Below are positions 41,353 through 50,047 of a stretch of 64,000 bases of DNA, in pieces (within the stretch, counting starts at the first letter, position 1; every line of letters begins with the position of its first letter). Below the pieces are notes generated by a model that saw nothing but the letters and a program-made list of their open reading frames with translations, ran no database searches and was not told where the DNA came from. The DNA comes from Caryophanales bacterium UBA7581. GTDB taxonomy: Bacteria; Bacillota_I; Bacilli_A; RFN20; CAG-826. The position numbers were made by a program, and so were the translations under genes. The DNA lies in the NCBI GenBank assembly GCA_002477825.1, contig DLKT01000008.1, positions 43,189-107,188 on the forward strand. Reading direction: 5' to 3'.

Positions 41353-42861
41353 ATGAGCGAAGAACAAAAATTAACAGAACAAGAAATGAATCGTAGAAAC
41401 AAATTAGAAAAATATATGGAAAGAGGTATTGATCCCTTTGGTCAAGCCTATGAAAGAACCCATTTTTCCACCGAAATTCGTACTTTAGTCGCAGGTAAGA
41501 GTCATGATGAGGTCTTAGCAATGGATTTACATGTGGCAATTGCGGGACGTATCATGTTTATTCGTAAAATGGGAAAAGCCAGTTTCTTCTCTATTCAAGA
41601 TTTAAAAGGGAAAATGCAAGTCTATATCAGTATTAATGATGTTGGTGAAGATATGTATACTTTATTCAAAATGGCGGATGTAGGTGATATCGTTGGGGTA
41701 AAAGGTACAGTTATGTTAACCCAAACTGGAGAACCTACTGTTAAATGCTTTGAATATACACACTTATCGAAAGCCCTTCGTCCACTTCCTGAAAAATTCC
41801 ATGGATTAACGGACAAAGAAGAAAGATATCGTCGTCGTTATGTCGACTTAATTATGAATGAAGAAGCGAAACGTGTCGCAATCATGAGACCACGTATTGT
41901 TAGAGCCATTCAAGAATATTGCGACTCTTTAGGCTTTATTGAAGTGGAAACCCCTGTATTACAACCCATTCAAGGTGGAGCGACGGCACGTCCATTTAAG
42001 ACCCATCATAATGCTTTAGATAAAGAATTTTATTTAAGAATCGCTACCGAATTACCTTTAAAGAGATTAATCGTTGGTGGCTTAGAAAAAGTTTATGAAA
42101 TCGGACGCTTATTCCGTAATGAAGGTATGGATTTAACCCATAACCCAGAATTTACAACGATTGAATTATATGAAGCGTATGGTGATTTATCTTCCATGAT
42201 GAGAATTACGGAAGGCATGATTCGTCACGCTGCTGAAAAAGTGGCCAATAAAGAAGTTTTCACTAATATCTTTGATGTGGAAGGTGAAAAGATTGACTTA
42301 TCCAAACCATTTAGAGTAGTCACCATGTGCGATATGATTCTTCAAGAAACCGGAATTGATTTTAAAAAGAATCATTATACTTTAGAAGAAGCCAAGGCTT
42401 TAGCGGAAAAACATGGTGTTGCCGTAGAAAAACACTTTACCGTTGGACATATTATTAACGCGTTCTTTGAAAAGTTCTGCGAAGAAAAATTAATTCAACC
42501 AACTTTCTTATGCGGACACCCTGTTGAAATTTCACCACTTACCAAAATGGACCCAGAAGATCATCGCTTTGTACAAAGGTTTGAACTTTATATGGGTGGG
42601 CATGAATTCGCTAACGCATATACTGAATTGAATGACCCGATTGATCAAAGAAATCGTTTCTTAGAACAATTGAAAGAAAGAGATGCGGGAAATGATGAAG
42701 CCAATGAAATGGACACCGATTTCTTAGAAGCTCTTGAATATGGTATGCCACCATGTGGCGGTGTCGGTATGGGAATTGACCGCTTAGTGATGTTATTAAC
42801 GGAACAAACTTCCATTCGTGAAGTTATCTTATTCCCATGTATGCGCGATAGAGGTATATAA
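41353..42861 (+). CDS. lysS: Lysyl-tRNA synthetase, class II
   Basis: 502 residues, full length. An N-terminal OB-fold anticodon-binding domain (about 55-165) precedes the class II catalytic core with motif 1 around FIEVETPVLQ, motif 2 FRNEGMDLTHNPEFT and motif 3 GMGIDRLVMLL. The C-terminal LFPCMRD-type ending is typical. TGAGGTG precedes the ATG, and a TAAAAT is about 25 bp further up. Confidence 0.97.
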   Translation: MSEEQKLTEQEMNRRNKLEKYMERGIDPFGQAYERTHFSTEIRTLVAGKSHDEVLAMDLHVAIAGRIMFIRKMGKASFFSIQDLKGKMQVYISINDVGEDMYTLFKMADVGDIVGVKGTVMLTQTGEPTVKCFEYTHLSKALRPLPEKFHGLTDKEERYRRRYVDLIMNEEAKRVAIMRPRIVRAIQEYCDSLGFIEVETPVLQPIQGGATARPFKTHHNALDKEFYLRIATELPLKRLIVGGLEKVYEIGRLFRNEGMDLTHNPEFTTIELYEAYGDLSSMMRITEGMIRHAAEKVANKEVFTNIFDVEGEKIDLSKPFRVVTMCDMILQETGIDFKKNHYTLEEAKALAEKHGVAVEKHFTVGHIINAFFEKFCEEKLIQPTFLCGHPVEISPLTKMDPEDHRFVQRFELYMGGHEFANAYTELNDPIDQRNRFLEQLKERDAGNDEANEMDTDFLEALEYGMPPCGGVGMGIDRLVMLLTEQTSIREVILFPCMRDRGI

Positions 42862-42866
42862 TAAAG

Positions 42867-42891
42867 GTATGGCAGAAATGCCATACTTTTT
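42867..42891 (+). terminator. Intrinsic terminator of lysS
   Basis: GTATGGCA (42867-42874), GAAA loop, TGCCATAC (42879-42886), then five T. Confidence 0.9.
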
Positions 42892-42915
42892 AGATAATTG
42901 ATGGAGGAGAACGAA

Positions 42916-43758
42916 ATGCAACATGTAAAAGGTGGCTTGTTTGTTGGAGAAAGAGCCTTATACCATAGTGAAAATCTTTTCTTAGAAAATGTAACTTTTG
43001 CGGATGGTGAATCTCCTTTAAAAGAAAGTTCTTTTTTGAATTTAAAAAATTGTATTTTTAAATGGAAATATCCTTTATGGTATTCTCACAATATTGAAGT
43101 AGAAAACACTACACTTTTAGAAACAGCGCGTTCAGGTATTTGGTACACTACCGATATTGTGATTCGTAATTCTTTAATTGAAGCACCGAAAACTTTCCGT
43201 CGAGCTTCTGGTATTTATTTAGAAAATGTATCTTTACCGAATGCTCAAGAAACATTTTGGAACTGTAAGGATATCGTTTTAAAAAATGTCAACGCTAAAG
43301 GCGATTATTTTGGTATGAATGCCGAAAATGTTTCCATTGAAAACTTTACTTTAAGCGGGAACTATGCCTTTGATGGTGGAAGAAATATTGAAATTCATAA
43401 CGCGACCATGACTTCAAAAGATTCTTTTTGGAATTGTGAAAATGTCGTCGTTTATGATTCGACGATTATTGGAGAATATTTAGGATGGAATTCTAAAAAT
43501 ATTACGTTTATTCGTTGTACGATTGATTCAACCCAAGGCATGTGCTATATGGAAAATATTAAAATGGAAGATTGTATTTTACTGAATACCAACTTATGCT
43601 TTGAGTTCTGTAGTGGTATTGATGCCAAAATTGATTCGGACATTGATTCAGTGAAAAATCCGATTTCGGGGAAAATTGAAGCAGAACATATCCAAGAAAT
43701 CATTTTAGATAAGGATTTAATTGATCCTTCCTTAACCGAAATTATAGAAAAGGAGTAA
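42916..43758 (+). CDS. DUF3737 beta-helix protein
   Basis: 280 residues of nearly regular short repeats built around N-V or I-x-I-x-N-x-x-x, with periodic SFLNLKNC, DIVIRNS and NCEDVV-like turns; the fold should be a right-handed parallel beta-helix. No signal peptide is present, so it is probably cytoplasmic. It is recognisable as the DUF3737 family, whose activity is unknown. The next gene, a MalY-type aminotransferase, begins 4 bp later, suggesting a functional link. GGAGGAGA precedes the ATG at 42916; the frame is open further up, from an ATG at 42901 that overlaps the site. Confidence 0.82.
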   Translation: MQHVKGGLFVGERALYHSENLFLENVTFADGESPLKESSFLNLKNCIFKWKYPLWYSHNIEVENTTLLETARSGIWYTTDIVIRNSLIEAPKTFRRASGIYLENVSLPNAQETFWNCKDIVLKNVNAKGDYFGMNAENVSIENFTLSGNYAFDGGRNIEIHNATMTSKDSFWNCENVVVYDSTIIGEYLGWNSKNITFIRCTIDSTQGMCYMENIKMEDCILLNTNLCFEFCSGIDAKIDSDIDSVKNPISGKIEAEHIQEIILDKDLIDPSLTEIIEKE

Positions 43759-43762
43759 AGAT

Positions 43763-44938
43763 ATGAAGCAGTACGATTTTGATTATACACCTTCTCGTTG
43801 GAATACCTTTTCTTTAAAATGGGATATAAAGCCGAATGAGCTTCCAATGTGGGTAGCGGATATGGATTTTGAGACCGCTCCAGAAGTAAAAGAAGCCATA
43901 ATCAAACGGGCAGAACATGGCATTTATGGTTATTCTATTATTCCAGAAGAATTCTTTTCTTCCATTCAATCATGGTGGAAGAAAAGACATCACGTCGAAT
44001 GGAAACGGGAATGGATGATTTATTCTTCCGGTATTGTTGCCGCCATTTCTTCTATTGTTCGTCGTTTTATAAAAAAAGGGGATTCTGTACTCATTCAATC
44101 TCCCGTATTCAATATTTTTTATAATTCAATTTTAAATAATCAAGGTACCGTTTTATCCAATGATTTAGTGTATAAAGACGGAAAGTATTCCATTGATTTT
44201 ACTGATTTAGAAGAAAAACTCTCTCATGAATCTACAAAAATGATGATTTTATGTAATCCTCATAATCCGGTAGGAAAAATATGGAGTGTAGAAGAATTAA
44301 CGCGTATCGCTACGCTTTGTAAAAAATATAACGTGCTATTACTTTCGGATGAAATTCATTGTGAATTTGTACGCCCAGGCTTACATTATAATTCTTTAGG
44401 ATTACTTGATTCCGATTTATTAGATAACGCAATTATGTTAGTGGCAGCATCTAAAACCTTTAATTTAGCCGGTTTACAATCAGCGTGTGTAATCGTGCCT
44501 AATGAAAAGATCCGTAAAATTGTCGACCGCGGTTTAAATACGGATGAAGTGGCAGAACCCAATGCTTTTTCGATGATTGCGAATATTGCCGCGTTTACTT
44601 ATGGAGAAAAATGGGTAGATGCACTCATTGAATATATTGATCAAAATCGTTTATATGCAACCGAATTTATTCATACGCACTTACCACATCTTCATTTAGT
44701 TGAACAAGAAGCTACTTATCTTTTATGGATTGATATTTCTTATTATTCTTCTAACAGTGTTGAATTTGTAGAAGAATTACGAAAAGAGACAGGTCTTTAT
44801 GTCTCGGATGGAATGGAATATGGATTAAACGGAGCGTCTTTTATCCGTGTAAATATTGGAACTTCGAAAAAGAATGTGGAAGATGGGATGCATCGTTTAG
44901 CCACATTGATTCAAAAGAAAGAAAATCAAAGCCTATGA
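43763..44938 (+). CDS. PLP-dependent aminotransferase, MalY/PatB C-S lyase type
   Basis: 391 residues, fold-type I. The N-terminal LPMWVADMDF is the hallmark of the MalY/PatB cystathionine beta-lyase subgroup. NPHNPVGKIW binds the cofactor, SDEIHCEFV carries the PLP-ring Asp, ASKTFNLAGLQ carries the Schiff-base Lys, and FIRVNIGTS near the end carries the carboxylate-binding Arg. It probably cleaves C-S bonds of cystathionine or cysteine conjugates. It starts 4 bp after the DUF3737 gene, and its TGA overlaps the next ATG. Confidence 0.9.
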   Translation: MKQYDFDYTPSRWNTFSLKWDIKPNELPMWVADMDFETAPEVKEAIIKRAEHGIYGYSIIPEEFFSSIQSWWKKRHHVEWKREWMIYSSGIVAAISSIVRRFIKKGDSVLIQSPVFNIFYNSILNNQGTVLSNDLVYKDGKYSIDFTDLEEKLSHESTKMMILCNPHNPVGKIWSVEELTRIATLCKKYNVLLLSDEIHCEFVRPGLHYNSLGLLDSDLLDNAIMLVAASKTFNLAGLQSACVIVPNEKIRKIVDRGLNTDEVAEPNAFSMIANIAAFTYGEKWVDALIEYIDQNRLYATEFIHTHLPHLHLVEQEATYLLWIDISYYSSNSVEFVEELRKETGLYVSDGMEYGLNGASFIRVNIGTSKKNVEDGMHRLATLIQKKENQSL

Positions 44939-45645
44939 GAAAAACTTTAGAAAGAACCGCTTTAATCTATGGTAAAGAAATTTTAGAAGCGTTAGAAAAT
45001 AAAAAGGTCATGGTCGTTGGCCTAGGTGGCGTGGGAGGTTATGTAGTAGAAGCCTTAACGCGTATGGGAATTGGGCACTTTATTTTAATCGATCATGATA
45101 TAGTAAGTGAAAGTAACATCAACCGCCAACTCATTGCCACTTATCAAACCCTTGGTCAAAAAAAGATTGACGCCATGAAAGAAAGAATGTTAACCATTCA
45201 ACCAGAAGTGGATGTTAAAACTTTAGATATGTTTGTTTTACTAGAAAATATTGATTCTATTGATTTTGAAGGTGTGGATTACATTGTGGATGCAATTGAT
45301 TGTGTAACTGCAAAAATTGCTCTTATTTTAAAAGCAAAAGAATTGAATATTCCTATCATTTCAAGCATGGGAACAGGAAATAAAGTGAATCCTTCTTTAT
45401 TAGAAATCACTGATGTTTATAAAACCTCTATGTGCCCTTTGGCCAAAGTAATGCGCCATGAATTAAAAAAACGGGGAATAAAGAAATTAAAAGTTCTTTA
45501 TTCTAAAGAAGAACAACAAAAAAATGTTATTGTTGATGGTAAAAAAAGAGCGCCAGGTAGCACTCCTTTTGTGCCTTCAAGTGCAGGACTTTTAATCGCA
45601 AGTGAAGTAACTGCCGATTTAATTAATGCTTTAAAAGAAAATTGA
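44935..45645 (+). CDS. tcdA: tRNA threonylcarbamoyladenosine dehydratase TcdA
   Basis: 236 residues, E1-like ThiF/MoeB fold. The N-terminal nucleotide-binding GLGGVGGYVVEAL and the NINRQLIA motif are typical, with DAIDC further on and SSMGTGNK. TcdA uses ATP to cyclise t6A37 to ct6A in tRNAs reading ANN codons. The ATGA overlap with the aminotransferase indicates coupled translation. Confidence 0.92.
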   Translation: MRKTLERTALIYGKEILEALENKKVMVVGLGGVGGYVVEALTRMGIGHFILIDHDIVSESNINRQLIATYQTLGQKKIDAMKERMLTIQPEVDVKTLDMFVLLENIDSIDFEGVDYIVDAIDCVTAKIALILKAKELNIPIISSMGTGNKVNPSLLEITDVYKTSMCPLAKVMRHELKKRGIKKLKVLYSKEEQQKNVIVDGKKRAPGSTPFVPSSAGLLIASEVTADLINALKEN

Positions 45646-45684
45646 TAACAATAGATTGTTATAATTAAAAAAAGAGTTTATAAT
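45645..45684 (+). promoter_or_regulatory. Promoter of the two-lipoprotein operon with palindrome over the -35
   Basis: TTGTTA (45656-45661), 17 bp, TATAAT (45679-45684). A perfect inverted repeat ATAACAAT-AG-ATTGTTAT (45645-45662) covers the -35 hexamer and is well placed to be a repressor site. Confidence 0.65.
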
Positions 45685-45715
45685 TTTTGATATTAAAAAT
45701 AGGAGGAAATATTTT

Positions 45716-48217
45716 ATGAATAAAAATTTGATATTTGGACTAGCCTTAATAACTTCCTTATTAATGGGCTGTTCAGAAGCAAAACCAACAACGTCTTCAT
45801 CCCCAAATAGTTCTTATGTAGACCAAGACGTTCATGTGGAATCAGTCACTATCAAAAATAAGGAGAAAACGACGCTTAAAGTAGGAGAGTCGATTTCATT
45901 AGAAGTTGAAGTACTACCAAAGAACGCTACCAATCAACTCGTTCATTATTCTTCTTCTGATGAGAGTGTTGCTTATGTTTCCATTGATAATGTCTTGCAT
46001 GCTCGTAAAAAAGGCACTTGTAAGATTACCGTTACATCGGATGACGGAAATAAAGTAGATACGATGGATATTTCTGTTATCGATTCTACAGTTACTGATT
46101 TTCAAGTAGCGTTCAAAGGCCAAGTGGATACCATTCAATCGGGAGTTAACACTTTTTATAAATTGATTTTAAATCAATCCTATCCTTTAGAAATCACTTT
46201 TACTTCAACTGATCCAGAAGATGAGCAATTAGAAGTGTCTTTTAGCTTAGATGGTTTTGTGGAATATCATGAGGCAACGAAATCCTTGCTTCCTCTTAAG
46301 AGAACGGACTCTTTGACGGCAACTTTCAAAGTCAAAGGAACAGATTTAAAGAAAGAAATCTTCATTAAAGTTGTTTCAGAAGGCGAAAAAGATGTAAGTG
46401 AAGCTTTAAATATACTAAAAGCGTCTTATCAACGAGAGAAGAACTTAAATATCTCTAGTTATCAGTTTGACTTTGAATTTGATTACGATAAACTCCAAGG
46501 AACAAAACTTAATCGTTATCACACCATTCAAACCACTCAATATGATATTTATAAACAATCCTCCAATCGCTATATGTTAGGAACTACACATAACGAAACT
46601 GAAGTGACTTTGGAAGGAGCAAGTACTTCAACAAAGAGCACAATTGACTCAAGAATTTTTAAAGGTATGAGCGATGATGGTAACTACTATGAATTCCAAG
46701 TGAATCAAGAAGGAAAACATCTTACAACGCCTTTAAAGAAAGCTATTGTTGATGAAATTAGTGATAAAACCACACAAACGACTAGAGAATTAGCAATTCA
46801 AGATTCTACGCGCTATACGATGAATAGCCACGTGGGATTATCCGCGATTGGATATTTCCATTTCAGTGGTTTATATGAAAACTCATTAGGATTTACTTCT
46901 TTACCAATGTATTTTGGAATGGGCGGATTGACAAATTTAAAAATCACTGGTGATGCACATCAATTAAAAGCTGAGACTTACTTTATTGAAGAAAGACCTT
47001 CCAACGTTTCTAATGGAAAAGTCTTCTTTAATACAGGAATTTATGATTTTGATGATAATGAAAATTTGATTTCCATTGATGTGACTTCTTATGTTTACGA
47101 TTCTACTTCTTTTGATTTTAATACAGAAACACTAAAAGAAAATCCAACATACTATGAACTCTATAAGACGAAATATACCCAAACTTATGGAGATTTAAAG
47201 ACACAAGAAACTAATGATTTAGATCCCAAAAATTTATATTTCAATGATTATACGCCAATTTTAACGACAGCGAATGGAACAAAAGTAACAGAATATAAAG
47301 AAGGACAAACCTATTATCTTAGTTTTGAAAATCCAAATCCTTCTATCGCTACCAATTTGATAGATGGATTATTTGTTGATGATGCAAGCGATAAAAATGT
47401 TGTTCAGATTCTTGATAACGGAAAAGCCATTAAAATTTTAAAATCAGGCGTTTCTCAACTAACGGTTTATTCATCTAAAAATCAAATTGAAAAAACGTTA
47501 ATGGTCAATGTTGGCGTCACCATGCCATCTTCAATTTCTATCGAAGTGAATGGAGAAGGCAAAGATTCAGTGCAAGTTCAACAAGGAGAAAAATTAGAGC
47601 CGATTACTTTTAAAGTTTTACCAGAAGCGGCTTCACAAGAAGCGGAAGTAACTTTAAATGGCGTTGGTGCTATTACCAAAAATCAAGATGGATCTTATTC
47701 ATTTATTAGTAATGAAGTGGGAAGTGCAACTTTAACAGTTACAAGTAAATTAGATAAAAATATTTCCAAGAGCTTAGCAATTGAAGTTACAAAAAAAGAC
47801 AGTTCTGCTTCTTTTATGGATGTTTTATTAGCAAGTACTTATGCAAGTTCAGATGATTCGTTAACTGAATCAGATAAGGTGCAATTAGCTAAAATCTCTT
47901 TTGTTTCTAAAAATAAAGCAAGATTTAGTGTTACCGCTATGCGGGGGTTTGAAGCTTATGAATACATCTTTGATTGTGATATTACTATTGATGAAACCAA
48001 TAAAACGATTACATTTAATGAAGTAACCCTTACAAATGATGATTATAGCGAATATACAGATGATTATAGCTTCCCTGTAATAGAAACGGGTATTGCTTAT
48101 CAAATTGAAGATGATGCAAGTGCTTTACATCTTAAATTGATTTGTATTTATGAAGGTGAAAATGATGGATTATACGATAATAATTTTCCACTCAATACCT
48201 TTAATAAAGTAGCCTAA
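45716..48217 (+). CDS. Large lipoprotein with Ig-like (BIG2) domains
   Basis: 833 residues. The signal ends in the lipobox LLMGC (Cys19), followed by a Ser/Thr/Pro linker. Residues about 41-125 form a bacterial Ig-like group 2 domain (TLKVGESISLEVEVLPKNAT, SSDESVAYVS, KKGTCKITV). The middle part (about 220-500) is of unknown fold. A second, weaker Ig-like region lies around 610-695 (VQVQQGEKLEPITFKVLPEA). The C-terminal domain is acidic. It is likely a surface-displayed binding or adhesion protein. AGGAGG precedes the ATG. Confidence 0.8.
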   Translation: MNKNLIFGLALITSLLMGCSEAKPTTSSSPNSSYVDQDVHVESVTIKNKEKTTLKVGESISLEVEVLPKNATNQLVHYSSSDESVAYVSIDNVLHARKKGTCKITVTSDDGNKVDTMDISVIDSTVTDFQVAFKGQVDTIQSGVNTFYKLILNQSYPLEITFTSTDPEDEQLEVSFSLDGFVEYHEATKSLLPLKRTDSLTATFKVKGTDLKKEIFIKVVSEGEKDVSEALNILKASYQREKNLNISSYQFDFEFDYDKLQGTKLNRYHTIQTTQYDIYKQSSNRYMLGTTHNETEVTLEGASTSTKSTIDSRIFKGMSDDGNYYEFQVNQEGKHLTTPLKKAIVDEISDKTTQTTRELAIQDSTRYTMNSHVGLSAIGYFHFSGLYENSLGFTSLPMYFGMGGLTNLKITGDAHQLKAETYFIEERPSNVSNGKVFFNTGIYDFDDNENLISIDVTSYVYDSTSFDFNTETLKENPTYYELYKTKYTQTYGDLKTQETNDLDPKNLYFNDYTPILTTANGTKVTEYKEGQTYYLSFENPNPSIATNLIDGLFVDDASDKNVVQILDNGKAIKILKSGVSQLTVYSSKNQIEKTLMVNVGVTMPSSISIEVNGEGKDSVQVQQGEKLEPITFKVLPEAASQEAEVTLNGVGAITKNQDGSYSFISNEVGSATLTVTSKLDKNISKSLAIEVTKKDSSASFMDVLLASTYASSDDSLTESDKVQLAKISFVSKNKARFSVTAMRGFEAYEYIFDCDITIDETNKTITFNEVTLTNDDYSEYTDDYSFPVIETGIAYQIEDDASALHLKLICIYEGENDGLYDNNFPLNTFNKVA

Positions 48218-48231
48218 GAGGAGTTGAAAGT

Positions 48232-49911
48232 ATGAAAAAATTAATTTTAACAGCGGTATCTTTGACATCTGTTTTACTGATTGCAGGATGTGGTAAAACG
48301 GAAGATAAAACACCAGCAAGCCGTGAAAAGATTGCTAAAAAATTAAGTGAATTTGATTTAGATAAAGTAATTTCTTATGACTTTGTTGATCGTACTTATT
48401 CATACCTTTATTACAATAACGCTAAATATGTTGTAAGCGGTGCGGGCAGTTCAGGTATTATTAATTACGAAGCAAGACATCAATTTCAATTGTTTAAGAA
48501 TCAAACGATTACAGATTCGATTGAAGTGGATGGATTAGTCGACGTTGCCGCTTCTAAAGTAGACTTTACGATACCAGCAAAAGGACAAATCTTTGTTCAA
48601 AATGGATATATTTATGATTACTTTATCTGCGATTCAATGAAAGATCAATCCTACGTTAATTGTTATGAAACTGATGTTTATAATACATTTGAAGATTACT
48701 TTAATTATCTTTCTATTATAACAACTGCGCGTTATGCATTTAATGATCCATCTACTTATTTCCCAAGCGATAGTGACTATACACAACCAGTTCTTGAGAT
48801 AAAGGAACAAGATGGCGTAGAAATTTATGATTTAGAAAGCTCCTATCCAGGAGACAACACGTATCGCCCATATACAATTAGTTTTCATGTTGAATATGAC
48901 AAAAAGGCAAAAGAGTTTGTCAGTGTTTCTTACCAAGAAAGAGCAATGAAGAATGATTTAAGTGACGATTATGAAACAGGAACTTCTTCGTTAATTCGTT
49001 ATACAATTCGTAACATAAAATTAGGAGAAAAAGAAAATTATTCAAAGACGTACTATTCTTATGATGACATTCAAGATAAAAACAAAATTCATGATGCACC
49101 GAATGAAGTTGTGGATGTTTCACAACTAGAAGATGGGAAGCTAGATGATGAAATCACACTCGATATTATCCGAAAAATTGATGCTTATTCTAATGATGTT
49201 CGTGAGACACAATACTCTATGATTTATCATAATGCTTTTGATTTTGCAAATACAGATCAAACGGAGTTAGGCGCAATGATGTTTAGTGGAAAAATCACGT
49301 CATATAGCGATAATATCACCGATAACATAGGTTATATGCAAAAAGTAGATAAAGATGATTCTCCGATTAACGGAACAAAAGCCAACTATCGGATTTTCAC
49401 GAAAGCAATGGAAGAATATATTATTCGAGGCGGTATTTTTGATAAATACATTACCTCATCTATGGCGGGCGTTTTAAAAAGTCAAGTGAATCGCGCTCGT
49501 GCTTATTTAGACGCTAACCCACTTTATTGGAATGAAATTAATAACATTTACAGTGGCTTTATTAATTATGAATTAGGAAAAACAAATCTTGATGGTGGAA
49601 GTTCTTTCCAAGTGGCAGTTTCGGGAACCAAGAAAGGAACACATTTGGAAATTAAAGGAGAACTCCATAAGAAAATTAATACTGGTTATAATGTTGAAAA
49701 CATTGATACATTTACCTTTATTATTGATAATGACAAATTAACCTCCTTAGTGTTTGTTGCAAAAGGAAACACGCAAGCCGATGGCCCTTATACGGACACT
49801 TATATGGCAAACTTTGTTCATGGCATTAAAAAGCCATTTGATGGTGTAGAAATGGATTTTGATACCATAGATACACAAGTCACAATGGAATCCTTTAACA
49901 TCATTGGCTAA
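48232..49911 (+). CDS. Lipoprotein, unknown function
   Basis: 559 residues. The signal has KK, a hydrophobic core and the lipobox IAGC (Cys20). The mature protein is rich in Tyr, Asp and Asn, with strand-like patterns but no recognised domain. It follows the BIG2 lipoprotein by 14 bp with GAGGAG as ribosome binding site, so the two are coexpressed and may act as a pair on the cell surface. An intrinsic terminator follows. Confidence 0.78.
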   Translation: MKKLILTAVSLTSVLLIAGCGKTEDKTPASREKIAKKLSEFDLDKVISYDFVDRTYSYLYYNNAKYVVSGAGSSGIINYEARHQFQLFKNQTITDSIEVDGLVDVAASKVDFTIPAKGQIFVQNGYIYDYFICDSMKDQSYVNCYETDVYNTFEDYFNYLSIITTARYAFNDPSTYFPSDSDYTQPVLEIKEQDGVEIYDLESSYPGDNTYRPYTISFHVEYDKKAKEFVSVSYQERAMKNDLSDDYETGTSSLIRYTIRNIKLGEKENYSKTYYSYDDIQDKNKIHDAPNEVVDVSQLEDGKLDDEITLDIIRKIDAYSNDVRETQYSMIYHNAFDFANTDQTELGAMMFSGKITSYSDNITDNIGYMQKVDKDDSPINGTKANYRIFTKAMEEYIIRGGIFDKYITSSMAGVLKSQVNRARAYLDANPLYWNEINNIYSGFINYELGKTNLDGGSSFQVAVSGTKKGTHLEIKGELHKKINTGYNVENIDTFTFIIDNDKLTSLVFVAKGNTQADGPYTDTYMANFVHGIKKPFDGVEMDFDTIDTQVTMESFNIIG

Positions 49912-49928
49912 TTAAAGAATCTTAAAAG

Positions 49929-49963
49929 GCATAGTATTCTTGATAGAACGCTATGCTTTTTTT
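49929..49963 (+). terminator. Intrinsic terminator of the lipoprotein operon
   Basis: GCATAG (49929-49934) pairs with CTATGC (49951-49956), with an inner TTCT/AGAA stem and seven T after it. Confidence 0.85.
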
Positions 49964-50047
49964 GTCGAATCTTTTTTTGTTTAACGATTCAATTTATGTT
50001 CAAAATATCAATCGTAAAACATAAGTTTTGTTAGGAGCGTGGAAAGC

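Noticed and set aside
45655..45684. Hairpin after tcdA considered as a terminator
   Set aside because: It is followed by A, not T, on the plus strand and overlaps a good -35 element, so an operator role fits better.
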